Under the pieces are notes generated by a model that did not search any database, was not told where the DNA came from, and saw only the letters and a list, made by a program, of their open reading frames with translations. A stretch of DNA of 64,000 nt, from positions 25,737 to 89,736 of the forward strand of contig JAFUPU010000020.1 in NCBI GenBank assembly GCA_017472635.1, written 5' to 3'. The stretch is from Bacteroidaceae bacterium. Its GTDB lineage: Bacteria > Bacteroidota > Bacteroidia > Bacteroidales > Bacteroidaceae. Below, in pieces: positions 1 to 8,678 of the stretch (its first letter is position 1; each line of letters begins with the position of its first letter). The translations under genes and the position numbers were made by a program.

Positions 1-1
1 C

Positions 2-2995
2 TTGAAGGGTGCCGAAAAAAACAACTACCCCGATGCCGACTGGGAGAAGGTGACACTGCCGCGCGCCTTCAACGAAGACGAGGCTTTCAAGGTAGACATC
101 AAAGAGCTGACCGACACCATCGTGTGGTATCGCAAACACTTCCGTCTGCCCAAGACAGCCAAGGGAAAGAAGATTTTCGTTGAATTCGAGGGTGTACGTC
201 AGGCCGCCGACTTCTACCTGAACGGAAAATACCTGAGATTGCACGAGAATGGTGCCATGGCTGTAGGCTTCGACCTCACACCTTATATTAATTATGGAGG
301 CGAAAACGTGATGGCATTGCGCATCGACAACAACTGGCAGTATCGCGAACGCGAGACAAACAGCAAATTCCAGTGGAACGACCGCAACTTCAATGCCAAC
401 TACGGGGGGCTGCCCAAAAACGTGTGGCTGCACGTCACCGACAAGCTCTATCAGACCTTGCCACTCTATAGCAACCTGAAGACTACCGGTGTATACATCT
501 ATGCCAAAGACATCAAGGTGAAGGCAAAGAGCGCCACCATACATGCCGAGTCAGAGGTGAAGAACGAGTATAAGAAAACCATGACCGTAGGCTATGAAGT
601 GGAAGTTTACGACTTGGAAGACAAGCAGGTGGCTGCATTCAAGAGCGAGCCTGTCACCCTCAAGGGGGGCGAGACTGCCACCCTCAGTGCCGAAGCTCCG
701 CTCGACGACCTGCACTTCTGGAGCTGGGGATACGGCTACTTGTATAAGGTAAAGACCCGCTTGGTGGTTGACGGAAAGACCAAAGACGAGGTGGTGACCC
801 GCACCGGTTTCCGCAAGACCCGCTTCGGCGAGGGAAAAGTGTGGATTAACGACCGCGTCCTGCAGTTTAAGGGTTATGCCCAACGTACCAGCAACGAGTG
901 GCCGGGCGTGGGTATGAGTGTACCCGCCTGGATGAGCGACTACAGCAACGGACTTGCCGTAGAGGGCAATGCCAACTTCTTCCGTTGGATGCACATCTCA
1001 GCCTGGAAGCAGGATATAGAGAGCTGCGACCGCGTGGGTGTAATGCAGATGCTGCCCGCCGGCGACTCGGAGAAAGACCGCCAGGGACGTCAGTGGGAAC
1101 ACCGCACCGAACTGATGCGCGACGTCATCATCTACAACCGCAACAATCCGAGCGTCATCTTCTACGAGTGTGGAAACGAAAGCATCAGCCGCGAACACAT
1201 GATAGAGATGAAGGCTATACGCGACCAATACGACCCACACGGCGGACGTGCCATCGGAAGCCGCGAGATGCTGGACATCCGCGAGGCAGAGTATGGCGGC
1301 GAAATGCTCTACATCAACAAGAGCCGTCACCACCCCATGATTGCCACCGAATATTGCCGCGACGAGGGATTGCGCAAGTATTGGGACAACTACAGTTATC
1401 CCTACCACAAGCATGGCGAGGGCAACAGTGCCTACCACTCAACCGTGACCAACACCAGTGCTCCGAAGAAAGATGCCAGCGCTTACAACCAGAATCAGGA
1501 CCAACTGACCGTGGAATGGGTGCGCCGCTGGTACGACTACTGGCGTGAACGTCCCGGTATGGGCCGTCGCGTGAACTCAGGTGGTGCCAAGATTATCTTC
1601 AGCGACACACAGACTCACTATCGTGGAGTCGAAAACTACCGCCGCAGTGGTGTGGTAGACCCTCTCCGCATCCCGAAAGACGGATTCTTTGCACACAAGG
1701 TGATGTGGAACGGATGGGTGGACATCGAAGAGCATGGCACACACATCGTGGGACACTGGAACTATGAAGGTGGACCCCATCCCAACCTTCCCCAAGGGGA
1801 AGGAGTAAATACTCTATCCAATGACAAGCATGACACTTCACTCCCCTCCCTTGTGGAGGGGCAAGGGGGAGGGTCCGCTGTTATAAAGCCCGTCTATGTA
1901 GTCTCTACCGGTGACAAGGTGGAACTCTTCATCAACGGAGAGTCGCAGGGATTCGGCCGTCAGGAGTACCGCTTCTTGCACACCTTCGACAGCATCCAAT
2001 GGAAACCGGGTACCATCGAGGCTATCGCATACGATGAAGCCGGTAAAGAGGTAAGCCGCGCTGCCCTGAAGACTGCCGGCAAACCGCATCACCTGAAGCT
2101 GACACAGATGAAAAACCCCGCAGGCACGTTTGCTGACGGACACGACATCGTGATTGTAGAGGTGGAAGTGGTGGATGCAGAAGGAAACCGCTGCCCGCTG
2201 GCTAACGACATGGTAGACTTTACCCTCGAAGGACCTGCCGAATGGCGTGGAGGCATCGCGCAGGGACCGGGCAACTATGCCTTTGCCACTTCACTGCCCG
2301 TTGAGTGTGGTGTGACCCGCGTATTGGTGCGCTCGACCACCGAAGCCGGAAAGGTGACACTCACCGCCAAGGCTGAAGGACTGGGTACGGCTGCCGAAAG
2401 CTGGACCACTACCCCCGTAGAGGTGGTGAACGGATTGAGCAAGCACTTCCCCGGTGAGATGCTGCCTTGCCGCCTGGAGCGTGGTGAAACACCGCTCACT
2501 CCTTCATACACCGACAAGAAGGTGGACGTACAGATTGTCGACGTAAAGGCTGGCACCAACCAAGAGAGTGCCGCAAACAGCTTTGACGACAACGAACTGA
2601 GCGAATGGCGCAACGACGGTCGCCTCAACACCGCCTGGATTAGCTACAAGCTCAACCGCCGTGCTGCCGTAGACGACATCTGCATGAAGCTAACCGGATG
2701 GCGCCAACGCAGCTACCCGCTTGAAATCTTTGCCGGAAAAGAACTGATCTGGAAGGGAAGCACCGAAAAGAGCCTCGGCTACATACACCTCAACATCGAA
2801 CATCCCGTGATGACCGATGAAATCACTATCCGCCTGAAGGGCGCTGCCCAGGAGGGAGATGCCTTCGGACAAATCGTAGAGGTGGTTGAACCAAAAGCCG
2901 GTGAACTCGACCTCTTCAAGGCAAAAGATGGAGAGAAGACCCGCAGCGAACTCCGCATCGTAGAGATTGAGTTCTTAGAGACACTGCAACAGTAA
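2..2995 (+). CDS. Glycoside hydrolase family 2 enzyme (beta-galactosidase-like), 5' end outside window
   Basis: The frame is open from the left edge, so the true start and any signal peptide lie outside the window; the TTG at base 2 is not a credible start. Order seen, in window numbering: a jelly-roll sugar-binding domain (residues about 20-150), an Ig-like GH2 domain (about 165-270), a TIM barrel (about 275-590) and C-terminal Ig-like domains to residue 997. The motif YECGNES carries the likely acid/base Glu near residue 393, and IATEYCRDE the likely nucleophile near 450. The family cleaves beta-galactosides, beta-glucuronides or related links, normally in the periplasm; the substrate cannot be read here. 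Around residues 592-625 the protein contains a palindrome-encoded insertion rich in Pro, Gly and Gln (separate entry). The gene converges on the fimbrial operon across two hairpins. Confidence 0.88.
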   Translation: MKGAEKNNYPDADWEKVTLPRAFNEDEAFKVDIKELTDTIVWYRKHFRLPKTAKGKKIFVEFEGVRQAADFYLNGKYLRLHENGAMAVGFDLTPYINYGGENVMALRIDNNWQYRERETNSKFQWNDRNFNANYGGLPKNVWLHVTDKLYQTLPLYSNLKTTGVYIYAKDIKVKAKSATIHAESEVKNEYKKTMTVGYEVEVYDLEDKQVAAFKSEPVTLKGGETATLSAEAPLDDLHFWSWGYGYLYKVKTRLVVDGKTKDEVVTRTGFRKTRFGEGKVWINDRVLQFKGYAQRTSNEWPGVGMSVPAWMSDYSNGLAVEGNANFFRWMHISAWKQDIESCDRVGVMQMLPAGDSEKDRQGRQWEHRTELMRDVIIYNRNNPSVIFYECGNESISREHMIEMKAIRDQYDPHGGRAIGSREMLDIREAEYGGEMLYINKSRHHPMIATEYCRDEGLRKYWDNYSYPYHKHGEGNSAYHSTVTNTSAPKKDASAYNQNQDQLTVEWVRRWYDYWRERPGMGRRVNSGGAKIIFSDTQTHYRGVENYRRSGVVDPLRIPKDGFFAHKVMWNGWVDIEEHGTHIVGHWNYEGGPHPNLPQGEGVNTLSNDKHDTSLPSLVEGQGGGSAVIKPVYVVSTGDKVELFINGESQGFGRQEYRFLHTFDSIQWKPGTIEAIAYDEAGKEVSRAALKTAGKPHHLKLTQMKNPAGTFADGHDIVIVEVEVVDAEGNRCPLANDMVDFTLEGPAEWRGGIAQGPGNYAFATSLPVECGVTRVLVRSTTEAGKVTLTAKAEGLGTAAESWTTTPVEVVNGLSKHFPGEMLPCRLERGETPLTPSYTDKKVDVQIVDVKAGTNQESAANSFDDNELSEWRNDGRLNTAWISYKLNRRAAVDDICMKLTGWRQRSYPLEIFAGKELIWKGSTEKSLGYIHLNIEHPVMTDEITIRLKGAAQEGDAFGQIVEVVEPKAGELDLFKAKDGEKTRSELRIVEIEFLETLQQ
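1777..1875. repeat. Palindromic repeat element inserted in frame in the GH2 gene
   Basis: Two G/C-run palindromes lie 40 bases apart: CCTTCCCC-AA-GGGGAAGG at 1786-1803 and CCCCTCC-cttgt-GGAGGGG at 1843-1861, followed by AAGGGGGAGGG. The reading frame stays open and encodes PHPNLPQGEG followed by SLPSLVEGQGGG. The flanking protein reads HWNYE before and KPVYVVSTGD after, which would join naturally without the insert, so about 33 residues look added. The same style of G/C-run palindrome occurs between genes at 12284-12430. Confidence 0.7.
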
Positions 2996-3010
2996 TCGGA
3001 TTTTCTGTCC

Positions 3011-3062
3011 GCCAAACTGTTTCTTCTGTCCCTTCCACGGCATGATTGCCTCCTTTGGCGGG
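3011..3062. repeat. Inverted repeat downstream of the GH2 gene
   Basis: CCGCCAAA at 3011-3018 is exactly complementary to TTTGGCGG at 3055-3062, separated by 36 bases. It lies 15 bases after the GH2 stop codon. It has no clear T-tract on the plus strand, so a terminator role is only possible. Confidence 0.4.
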
Positions 3063-3076
3063 GGTCAGATATAATA

Positions 3077-3122
3077 AAACTCCGCTCGTGTCCCATGGTT
3101 ATTGGGTTCACGAGCGGAGTTT
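3077..3122. terminator. Palindrome between convergent genes, probable bidirectional terminator
   Basis: AAACTCCGCTCGTG (3077-3090) pairs perfectly with CACGAGCGGAGTTT (3109-3122). Read on the minus strand, the stem is followed by TTTTATTATAT, which fits an intrinsic terminator for the fimbrial operon ending at 3182. A near copy with the same stem core and a different loop lies at 37992-38043, after another fimbrillin-type gene. Confidence 0.6.
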
Positions 3123-3181
3123 GTTTCGTAGAGAAGCGGGAAATACACAATGTATTATGGGTGTCCGCTGACCTCCCTCTG

Positions 3182-6100
3182 TCATTCAATACCCCATTGG
3201 GCATAGAGGTCTATGTCTTCAGAGATGTTCATCACCTGACCGGGAGTATAGCCGGTGCCTTTGCCATCGGCGCGGGTGTTCCATCCTTTGAAGCTGTATC
3301 CTTGGCGAGTAAATGTCTCGCTGGACAAGAGGCTGTTGGTAGAGGTTACAATCTTTTGGGTCTTGGTCAGGTTGTTCCCGTCGTTGCTGTGGAAGGTCAC
3401 TGTCACACAGGGGACATTCTCGTCACTCACGTCTTCGTTCAACGTCACCATCCCCCCTTCGTTCGCCACATCCACGTTGGGCACGTATGCCGAGGTGGTA
3501 TTTCCCTTAATCTTTCCGCCGTTGATGGTGATGTCGGCATTTACTCCGCTTACATAGAGGCCGCCACCGCTCAGCAGGGTGTGGTTACTTTCGATTGTCG
3601 GACCGTCCCCTGCGTCTGTTCCCACCGTTACATTGGCTTCAGCCCCGGTTTCAGACATATCCACACATACACCGCCTCCTCGACGGTCGGATGTGTTGTG
3701 TGTAATAGAGCCGGAAAGTATATCTACCGTCACATCTTTTTCATCGGAAGTCACGTACAGACCGCCGCCGTTACCTCCTTGACCTCCTCTAAGGACGGCA
3801 GAGTTCTTGGTAATAGAAGCAGTGCTGCCTGCAGGCATGAAGAAACTGCCTTCTTCGATGTAGATGCCGCCACCATGCCCTCCCTTAGCCAAGTTGTCAC
3901 TGATGACACCACCTGAAAGGGTGATAGTTCCTCCCTTCTGATAGATGGCTCCGCCATGGGGCGCTGTACAGTTCTTGATGGTTCCACCGCGAATCTCGCA
4001 AGTTCCATCTTCCAAATAAACGGCTCCGCCATTTTCTACAATGTTGAGATATTCCTTGTCTTCCAGATTGTTCGTATTACTATTTCTGATGGTTCCTCCG
4101 GTCATGGTAAATGACGGAGTGCCACCTGAGCCAGCCGCCAATACAAATTGGGCCTGAGTGTCACCTCCATCCACTGTAATCGAGGCAAATCCCATCTTAG
4201 ACCGGGGTACATTGGTCACATCGTTCGTTTTACCTCCACCGATTGAACCTGTACGAATAATCGGGTTGCCACTAATTTTGATTTTCGCATTTCCTCCAGG
4301 TGCACGTACTACCTTTTTGTCTCTGTCATTATAGCCTGTACCACCAGTACCTCCACCAATACTCGCATTTTCTGTGCCACTTCTTGCAATAATCGTTCCT
4401 CCTGTTATGGTCACAACAGCATCTCCCCCATAAGTAGATAGACTGCTTCCGCCACCTATTGCAGTTCCTAATGCCGAGTAAGCATATACATAACCGGCGT
4501 TTATTGTTACGTTGCCATATTGTCCTCCTGCATATCTTGAACCGGCTCCACCAATGGCAGAACTCGCGATTCCCCATATATTCTCTAAGTTATAAGCATA
4601 AACATGACCTCCATTGATGATGACTTCTCCGCCACCACCTTCATTGTTAAAGCCAATTCCTCCTCCAATAGCCGTGCCTGTCGTAGTGGCTACAGCAGTC
4701 ACAGTCCCTCCATTGATGGTGATTGTTGTTTCTCCATTTCCTCCGCCACCGATGGCCGAACAATTTTCTTCGGCTGTGCTACCTGAAAAAATTGTTCCAC
4801 TGTTTATTTGTATGCCATGACTGTTTTCATAATTACCATTATGACTTCCTATTACAGAACAATAAACATTTCCCAAATACCCTATTCCGCCTCCATTGTG
4901 TTCATTTGTTATGAAGTCAACATCAGCCACAGTCATAGACCCTGTTCCTTCAAATATCAACTTGTGCCCGGTACTGTCTTCACTTTCATAATGAATATTT
5001 CCAAAACGGTTGTCACCGACTATATTCACCGTCAACTCCGAGCCTTTACCAGACCTTGAAGGACAAAATCCTATTCCCCCATTCTGTCTGCCCCATATAC
5101 CTGTGGTTCCAGAGTTGTAACCTACATTTTGTGCGGCAGAATAAAGATTGTCTATGGTCAACTTATAGGTGCTTGTACCTGTCACCTTTATGGAATTCAG
5201 GGTGTGTGTACGTCCTACATCCCGTACCACGGCCGTACCGACAAGTGTTTCAATCGGTGCATTGGTTCCCCCTGCTCTGATGTATTTTCCATCATCCCAC
5301 GTTTCAATTACGGTTTCCACGCTGGTATTATTGGTGATGAAGTCACTCCAGAGTCTGCCATCAGGAGCCTTCACAGGGTCGTACTTAGGAATGCGGCAGT
5401 TCTGCTTATTTGTAAAATCAGCCTCCGTCGCATAACCGGTATTGTCTTTGTTGAACTTCTGGAACTTCTCGTCGGTTGAAGTGGTCGATTGATAAACATA
5501 ATAGGTATTGTCCGCACTGTGCGTACCTGTTACAGGCTTCGACACTCCATTCACATAAATGTTTCCAGAATAATTCGTACCATTGATTGCCACATTCCCT
5601 GCCGCCAAGTCGAAATAGATTGTGTTGGATGACTGGGTCGTACTTTTGTGCAACGTATAGGTAATCAGCCTTCCGGCTTCCCATTTCTGGCCTTTCAGGG
5701 AGGCACTGATGGCAGGAGTTGTGTCGTCATTGAATGTCAACGTCACCTTTGCATCATCGGGCAGGGTTTGGGGCATCAGCATCAAGAGTGCATCAGGCAT
5801 TGTTGTATATGAAACTACCGTCGATTGCCCGCTCCACTCGCCACCGATGGTGTATGTTCCTGTGTTGTACACCCCGCTAATGGTGATGGATGCCACTTTG
5901 TCAGCCTCAATGTCCTCACCTAATTTGAACCGGACGGCCGTCAGGGCGTGGGTGAAGGTCAGGGGGATGGTCGTGCGGAAGGCTTCTTCAACTACAACAC
6001 TCTTGGCTACAATGATGTCCTGTTGGTTGGCAACTTCCGGTATGGTGTATGAAAAGGAACCACTTCCCCAATTCAAGGTGGTGGGAGCATAGGCATATAC

Positions 6101-6520
6101 ATCCAGTTGGGTTCCCGCATCGATATTTTTCCAATAGATGGGAGTGGCAGAGGTCAGCTCGTCACCATATTCGCTAAAAGTAAAGGTCTTGTTGAAAACT
6201 TGAACATTACTGCTGCTGATACCAAGGACTTGGACATTCCCACTCAACGACTCGGTCAGTGTGGCGCGAGTAGCAGATGAAGCGGTGTCGGCAGGCATAC
6301 CTTCCAGTTGCCACTCTTCCTCCACAATGCTGAGGTAGGCGGCAGTGCTGCGTGTAGAAGTCTTGATGGAGTCGCTTCCCAAAATGGCAGTGAAACAGAC
6401 CACTTCGGTAGGGCGCGGAGCCTCGATGCCCAAGTCGTCGGTACAACTGTGCAGGATGGCGGCCACAGCCATGCAGAGTGCGGCCATCCACAAGGTGATA
6501 TGTCTGTCTGTTCGGTTCAT
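3182..6520 (-). CDS. Large fimbrillin-family lipoprotein, probable fimbrial tip adhesin
   Basis: A 1112-residue exported lipoprotein: signal peptide with lipobox LHSC (Cys26), then a Ser/Thr-rich segment with KTSTRS, the type of Arg site where fimbrillins are processed. Residues about 40-310 look like a fimbrillin N-terminal domain. From about 420 to 1030 come many short GG-x-I/V-T and GGAIY/GGGIY repeats typical of a right-handed beta-helix. Residues about 1045-1110 (TVTFHSNDG ... FKGWNT ... YAQW) match a Listeria-Bacteroides (InlB B-type) repeat. The start is the ATG overlapping the previous stop (TAATG) behind GGAGGAA; upstream in-frame codons belong to the neighbour's region. Last gene of the operon, much longer than the other subunits, so tip adhesin is inferred by analogy with large accessory subunits of Mfa fimbriae. 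Confidence 0.75.
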   Translation of the reverse strand: MNRTDRHITLWMAALCMAVAAILHSCTDDLGIEAPRPTEVVCFTAILGSDSIKTSTRSTAAYLSIVEEEWQLEGMPADTASSATRATLTESLSGNVQVLGISSSNVQVFNKTFTFSEYGDELTSATPIYWKNIDAGTQLDVYAYAPTTLNWGSGSFSYTIPEVANQQDIIVAKSVVVEEAFRTTIPLTFTHALTAVRFKLGEDIEADKVASITISGVYNTGTYTIGGEWSGQSTVVSYTTMPDALLMLMPQTLPDDAKVTLTFNDDTTPAISASLKGQKWEAGRLITYTLHKSTTQSSNTIYFDLAAGNVAINGTNYSGNIYVNGVSKPVTGTHSADNTYYVYQSTTSTDEKFQKFNKDNTGYATEADFTNKQNCRIPKYDPVKAPDGRLWSDFITNNTSVETVIETWDDGKYIRAGGTNAPIETLVGTAVVRDVGRTHTLNSIKVTGTSTYKLTIDNLYSAAQNVGYNSGTTGIWGRQNGGIGFCPSRSGKGSELTVNIVGDNRFGNIHYESEDSTGHKLIFEGTGSMTVADVDFITNEHNGGGIGYLGNVYCSVIGSHNGNYENSHGIQINSGTIFSGSTAEENCSAIGGGGNGETTITINGGTVTAVATTTGTAIGGGIGFNNEGGGGEVIINGGHVYAYNLENIWGIASSAIGGAGSRYAGGQYGNVTINAGYVYAYSALGTAIGGGSSLSTYGGDAVVTITGGTIIARSGTENASIGGGTGGTGYNDRDKKVVRAPGGNAKIKISGNPIIRTGSIGGGKTNDVTNVPRSKMGFASITVDGGDTQAQFVLAAGSGGTPSFTMTGGTIRNSNTNNLEDKEYLNIVENGGAVYLEDGTCEIRGGTIKNCTAPHGGAIYQKGGTITLSGGVISDNLAKGGHGGGIYIEEGSFFMPAGSTASITKNSAVLRGGQGGNGGGLYVTSDEKDVTVDILSGSITHNTSDRRGGGVCVDMSETGAEANVTVGTDAGDGPTIESNHTLLSGGGLYVSGVNADITINGGKIKGNTTSAYVPNVDVANEGGMVTLNEDVSDENVPCVTVTFHSNDGNNLTKTQKIVTSTNSLLSSETFTRQGYSFKGWNTRADGKGTGYTPGQVMNISEDIDLYAQWGIE

Positions 6521-7560
6521 TATTCCTCCGTTTCTTCTTGTTCTTCTTGTAAATAAAGGTCTTCGTCCTGATTGTTCCAGGCATTCAGGGTGCATACGCC
6601 CTCCACCACGGCATACTCATTGAAGTAGAGGGAGAGGATGAAGAGCCGGCCGGCCACTTTGCCGCTTGTCACATCTTCATCGGTAACATCCTCCTCATCA
6701 ATCCACTTAATGGGGATAGTTATCGTTCTCGTTCTTGCATTCGTGGTCTCGATGATCAGTGTATATTCCTTTGCCGGGCTGCACAATACCCCTTTGCCCA
6801 CCTCCTGCATGGTGGTGTGCAACAGTTGGTTTTCCACAACCACAAAAGGAGAAGCATTTGCACTTTTGGTATAAGTAACTGCTCCCGTCCCCAAGTTTAC
6901 ACTAAGACCGTCAGCGCTTTGAATGGATATGCTTTTCAACTTGCCCCATGTATCGGCTGCCTCCTGACTGGTGGAGCAGACACAGACCTTCAGCCAAGTC
7001 AGAAGGTGGTTGTAGGTCTGTGTCCTCAGCGGGTTGTTCCACGAGCCTTCGATAGGAGGGGCAAACATCAGGTCGGTCTTTCCGTCGATGGGGGCAGTGG
7101 CTGTTTTTCCGTCTTCAGCAACTGTCCATACGTTTTGTGGATAAAAGCCTACGCAATAGACGGATGGCGAATTTTCTCCGGTTGTATATTTCAAGTTGCT
7201 CCCGTTTTCAGGATTCATAGCATACTCTAATGCTCCTTCAAACGTTATCTGTGTATGACAAGGCAGGTTGGTTATCCCTGTTGGGGTGTGAAGAAACTCT
7301 CCTTCCGTTTCGGAGAAACAGACGTCCGCCTCAAAGGGATTTCCCGCGGAAGGTGTACCTTTATACAGCGGGAGGGGGGGCTCTTCGGTGGTTTCGTTAT
7401 CTCCGTCAGCGCGAGTGACAGTCTCCAATCCGACAACGGAAGCGCCCAAGCTGATGTATGCCTCGTTGCCTGATGTCACATCTGCGCAGTCGTCTGTGCA
7501 AGCAGTCCACACGGATGCCCAAACTACTATATATATAATAAGGTATAGGCTTCTTCTCAT
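6520..7560 (-). CDS. Fimbrillin-family lipoprotein, minor fimbrial subunit
   Basis: 346 residues from ATG 7560. The signal peptide ends in lipobox VWTAC (Cys21). VTRADG shortly after is a plausible Arg processing site. The body has motifs shared with the next subunit upstream: a YPQN/HPRTGW-like segment, DGKTDLMFAP and TYNHLLTWLKV, typical of Bacteroidales fimbrillin-like proteins. A GTG at 7599 would add 13 residues but lies inside the end of the upstream gene; the ATG gives a proper signal peptide. The stop shares a base with the next start (TAATG), indicating translational coupling. Role: a surface fimbrial component exported through the lipoprotein route. Confidence 0.8.
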   Translation of the reverse strand: MRRSLYLIIYIVVWASVWTACTDDCADVTSGNEAYISLGASVVGLETVTRADGDNETTEEPPLPLYKGTPSAGNPFEADVCFSETEGEFLHTPTGITNLPCHTQITFEGALEYAMNPENGSNLKYTTGENSPSVYCVGFYPQNVWTVAEDGKTATAPIDGKTDLMFAPPIEGSWNNPLRTQTYNHLLTWLKVCVCSTSQEAADTWGKLKSISIQSADGLSVNLGTGAVTYTKSANASPFVVVENQLLHTTMQEVGKGVLCSPAKEYTLIIETTNARTRTITIPIKWIDEEDVTDEDVTSGKVAGRLFILSLYFNEYAVVEGVCTLNAWNNQDEDLYLQEEQEETEE

Positions 7561-7579
7561 CTTCCCATTTTTTTTAATC

Positions 7580-8674
7580 TTAATTTTCTTCCAATTCACC
7601 GCTTCCCAAGCCGCCGGTCTGCCAATCGACGGGGTGTGCTATCACCGAGATGTTGTCGCCCATCTTGAACTTCAGCAACAGGACGAACTGGTGGTTCCTT
7701 GTGTTTCCACTAAAGTGAGTATCCGCTCCGTTCATCAAATCCACATCCACTGTTACGGTACGTCTTTCTGTGGTGACGGTCAAGGTGTATTCCGTTGTCA
7801 AGTTTCCTGTCTCAATGTCCTTTGCAGTAGCTTCCACCGGGGCACAGAGGACATAGGCAACTTCTTCCACCTTATCATATATATCTTCGTTTCCATAAGG
7901 AGCTTTCAATTCGTAGTATTCTTCTTTAAGAAACTCATCGTCTGTATCCTTGTGATAGAAGGGCAAGTCTGTTTCATCCCCCGAGAAAGTGGCGGCATTT
8001 GCAAGGGCGGTTGTCCCTTTCAGGTTGACGCTTACCTTGGTCTTGCTTTTGATGGTCAAGCCGGTCACCTGTCCCCACGCCGTTCTGACCTCCTCACTCT
8101 CTGCCACCATCTGGATGCGCAACCAAGTGAGCAAATGGTGAAACTTGAAGGTCGGCCATTTGTCTCCCGAAGTGTTTCCACCATACTCACCGGAGATTTG
8201 GGGAGCAAACATCACGTCGGTCTTGCCATCGATGGCAGTAGAATGAACCGCCGTCGTGTCACCATCCATAGTTTCCCATCCTGTTCTCGGATGCAAGCCT
8301 ACGAAATAGACTGTCTTTGTTGTTCCATTCGCTGCTTTGGGATAAACGGCTTCATCCAACAACTGCTCGCTTCCGTTAGTGAAGTTGGCACTTGTGTGGA
8401 TGGCAACTTCTCCGTTCTTTCCATTGGCATCATCACGATTGGCAAATAGATTCTGAGTCGTCGAAGCCCACACTGCCACTTCCAATGGATTGTCCCGATT
8501 GGGAGTGGTCAGGATGTATGGTGCACGTGTGGTTGTCGTTGCCCCCTCCACCGTTGCTCGCAGGTAAATGCGGCAGTCGGTATCGGCACCGGTCGTCATT
8601 TCCTCTTCCTCACACGAGGGGAGCAGGGCAGCACACAAGGCACACAGCATAATGTAACGCATCGTCTTCTTCAT
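7580..8674 (-). CDS. Fimbrillin-family lipoprotein, minor fimbrial subunit
   Basis: 364 residues from ATG 8674, preceded by GGAG at a good distance. The lipobox is LLPSC (Cys21), followed by an acidic EEEE run and TTTTRAPY, a likely Arg processing site. It shares FVGLHPRTGWE, IDGKTDVMFAPQ and FHHLLTWLRI with the next gene, so the two are paralogues from duplication. It starts 4 bases after the stop of the upstream subunit and is almost certainly co-transcribed and co-translated. Its specific place in the fimbria (anchor, shaft accessory or tip) cannot be read from sequence. Confidence 0.8.
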   Translation of the reverse strand: MKKTMRYIMLCALCAALLPSCEEEEMTTGADTDCRIYLRATVEGATTTTRAPYILTTPNRDNPLEVAVWASTTQNLFANRDDANGKNGEVAIHTSANFTNGSEQLLDEAVYPKAANGTTKTVYFVGLHPRTGWETMDGDTTAVHSTAIDGKTDVMFAPQISGEYGGNTSGDKWPTFKFHHLLTWLRIQMVAESEEVRTAWGQVTGLTIKSKTKVSVNLKGTTALANAATFSGDETDLPFYHKDTDDEFLKEEYYELKAPYGNEDIYDKVEEVAYVLCAPVEATAKDIETGNLTTEYTLTVTTERRTVTVDVDLMNGADTHFSGNTRNHQFVLLLKFKMGDNISVIAHPVDWQTGGLGSGELEEN

Positions 8675-8678
8675 TTGC

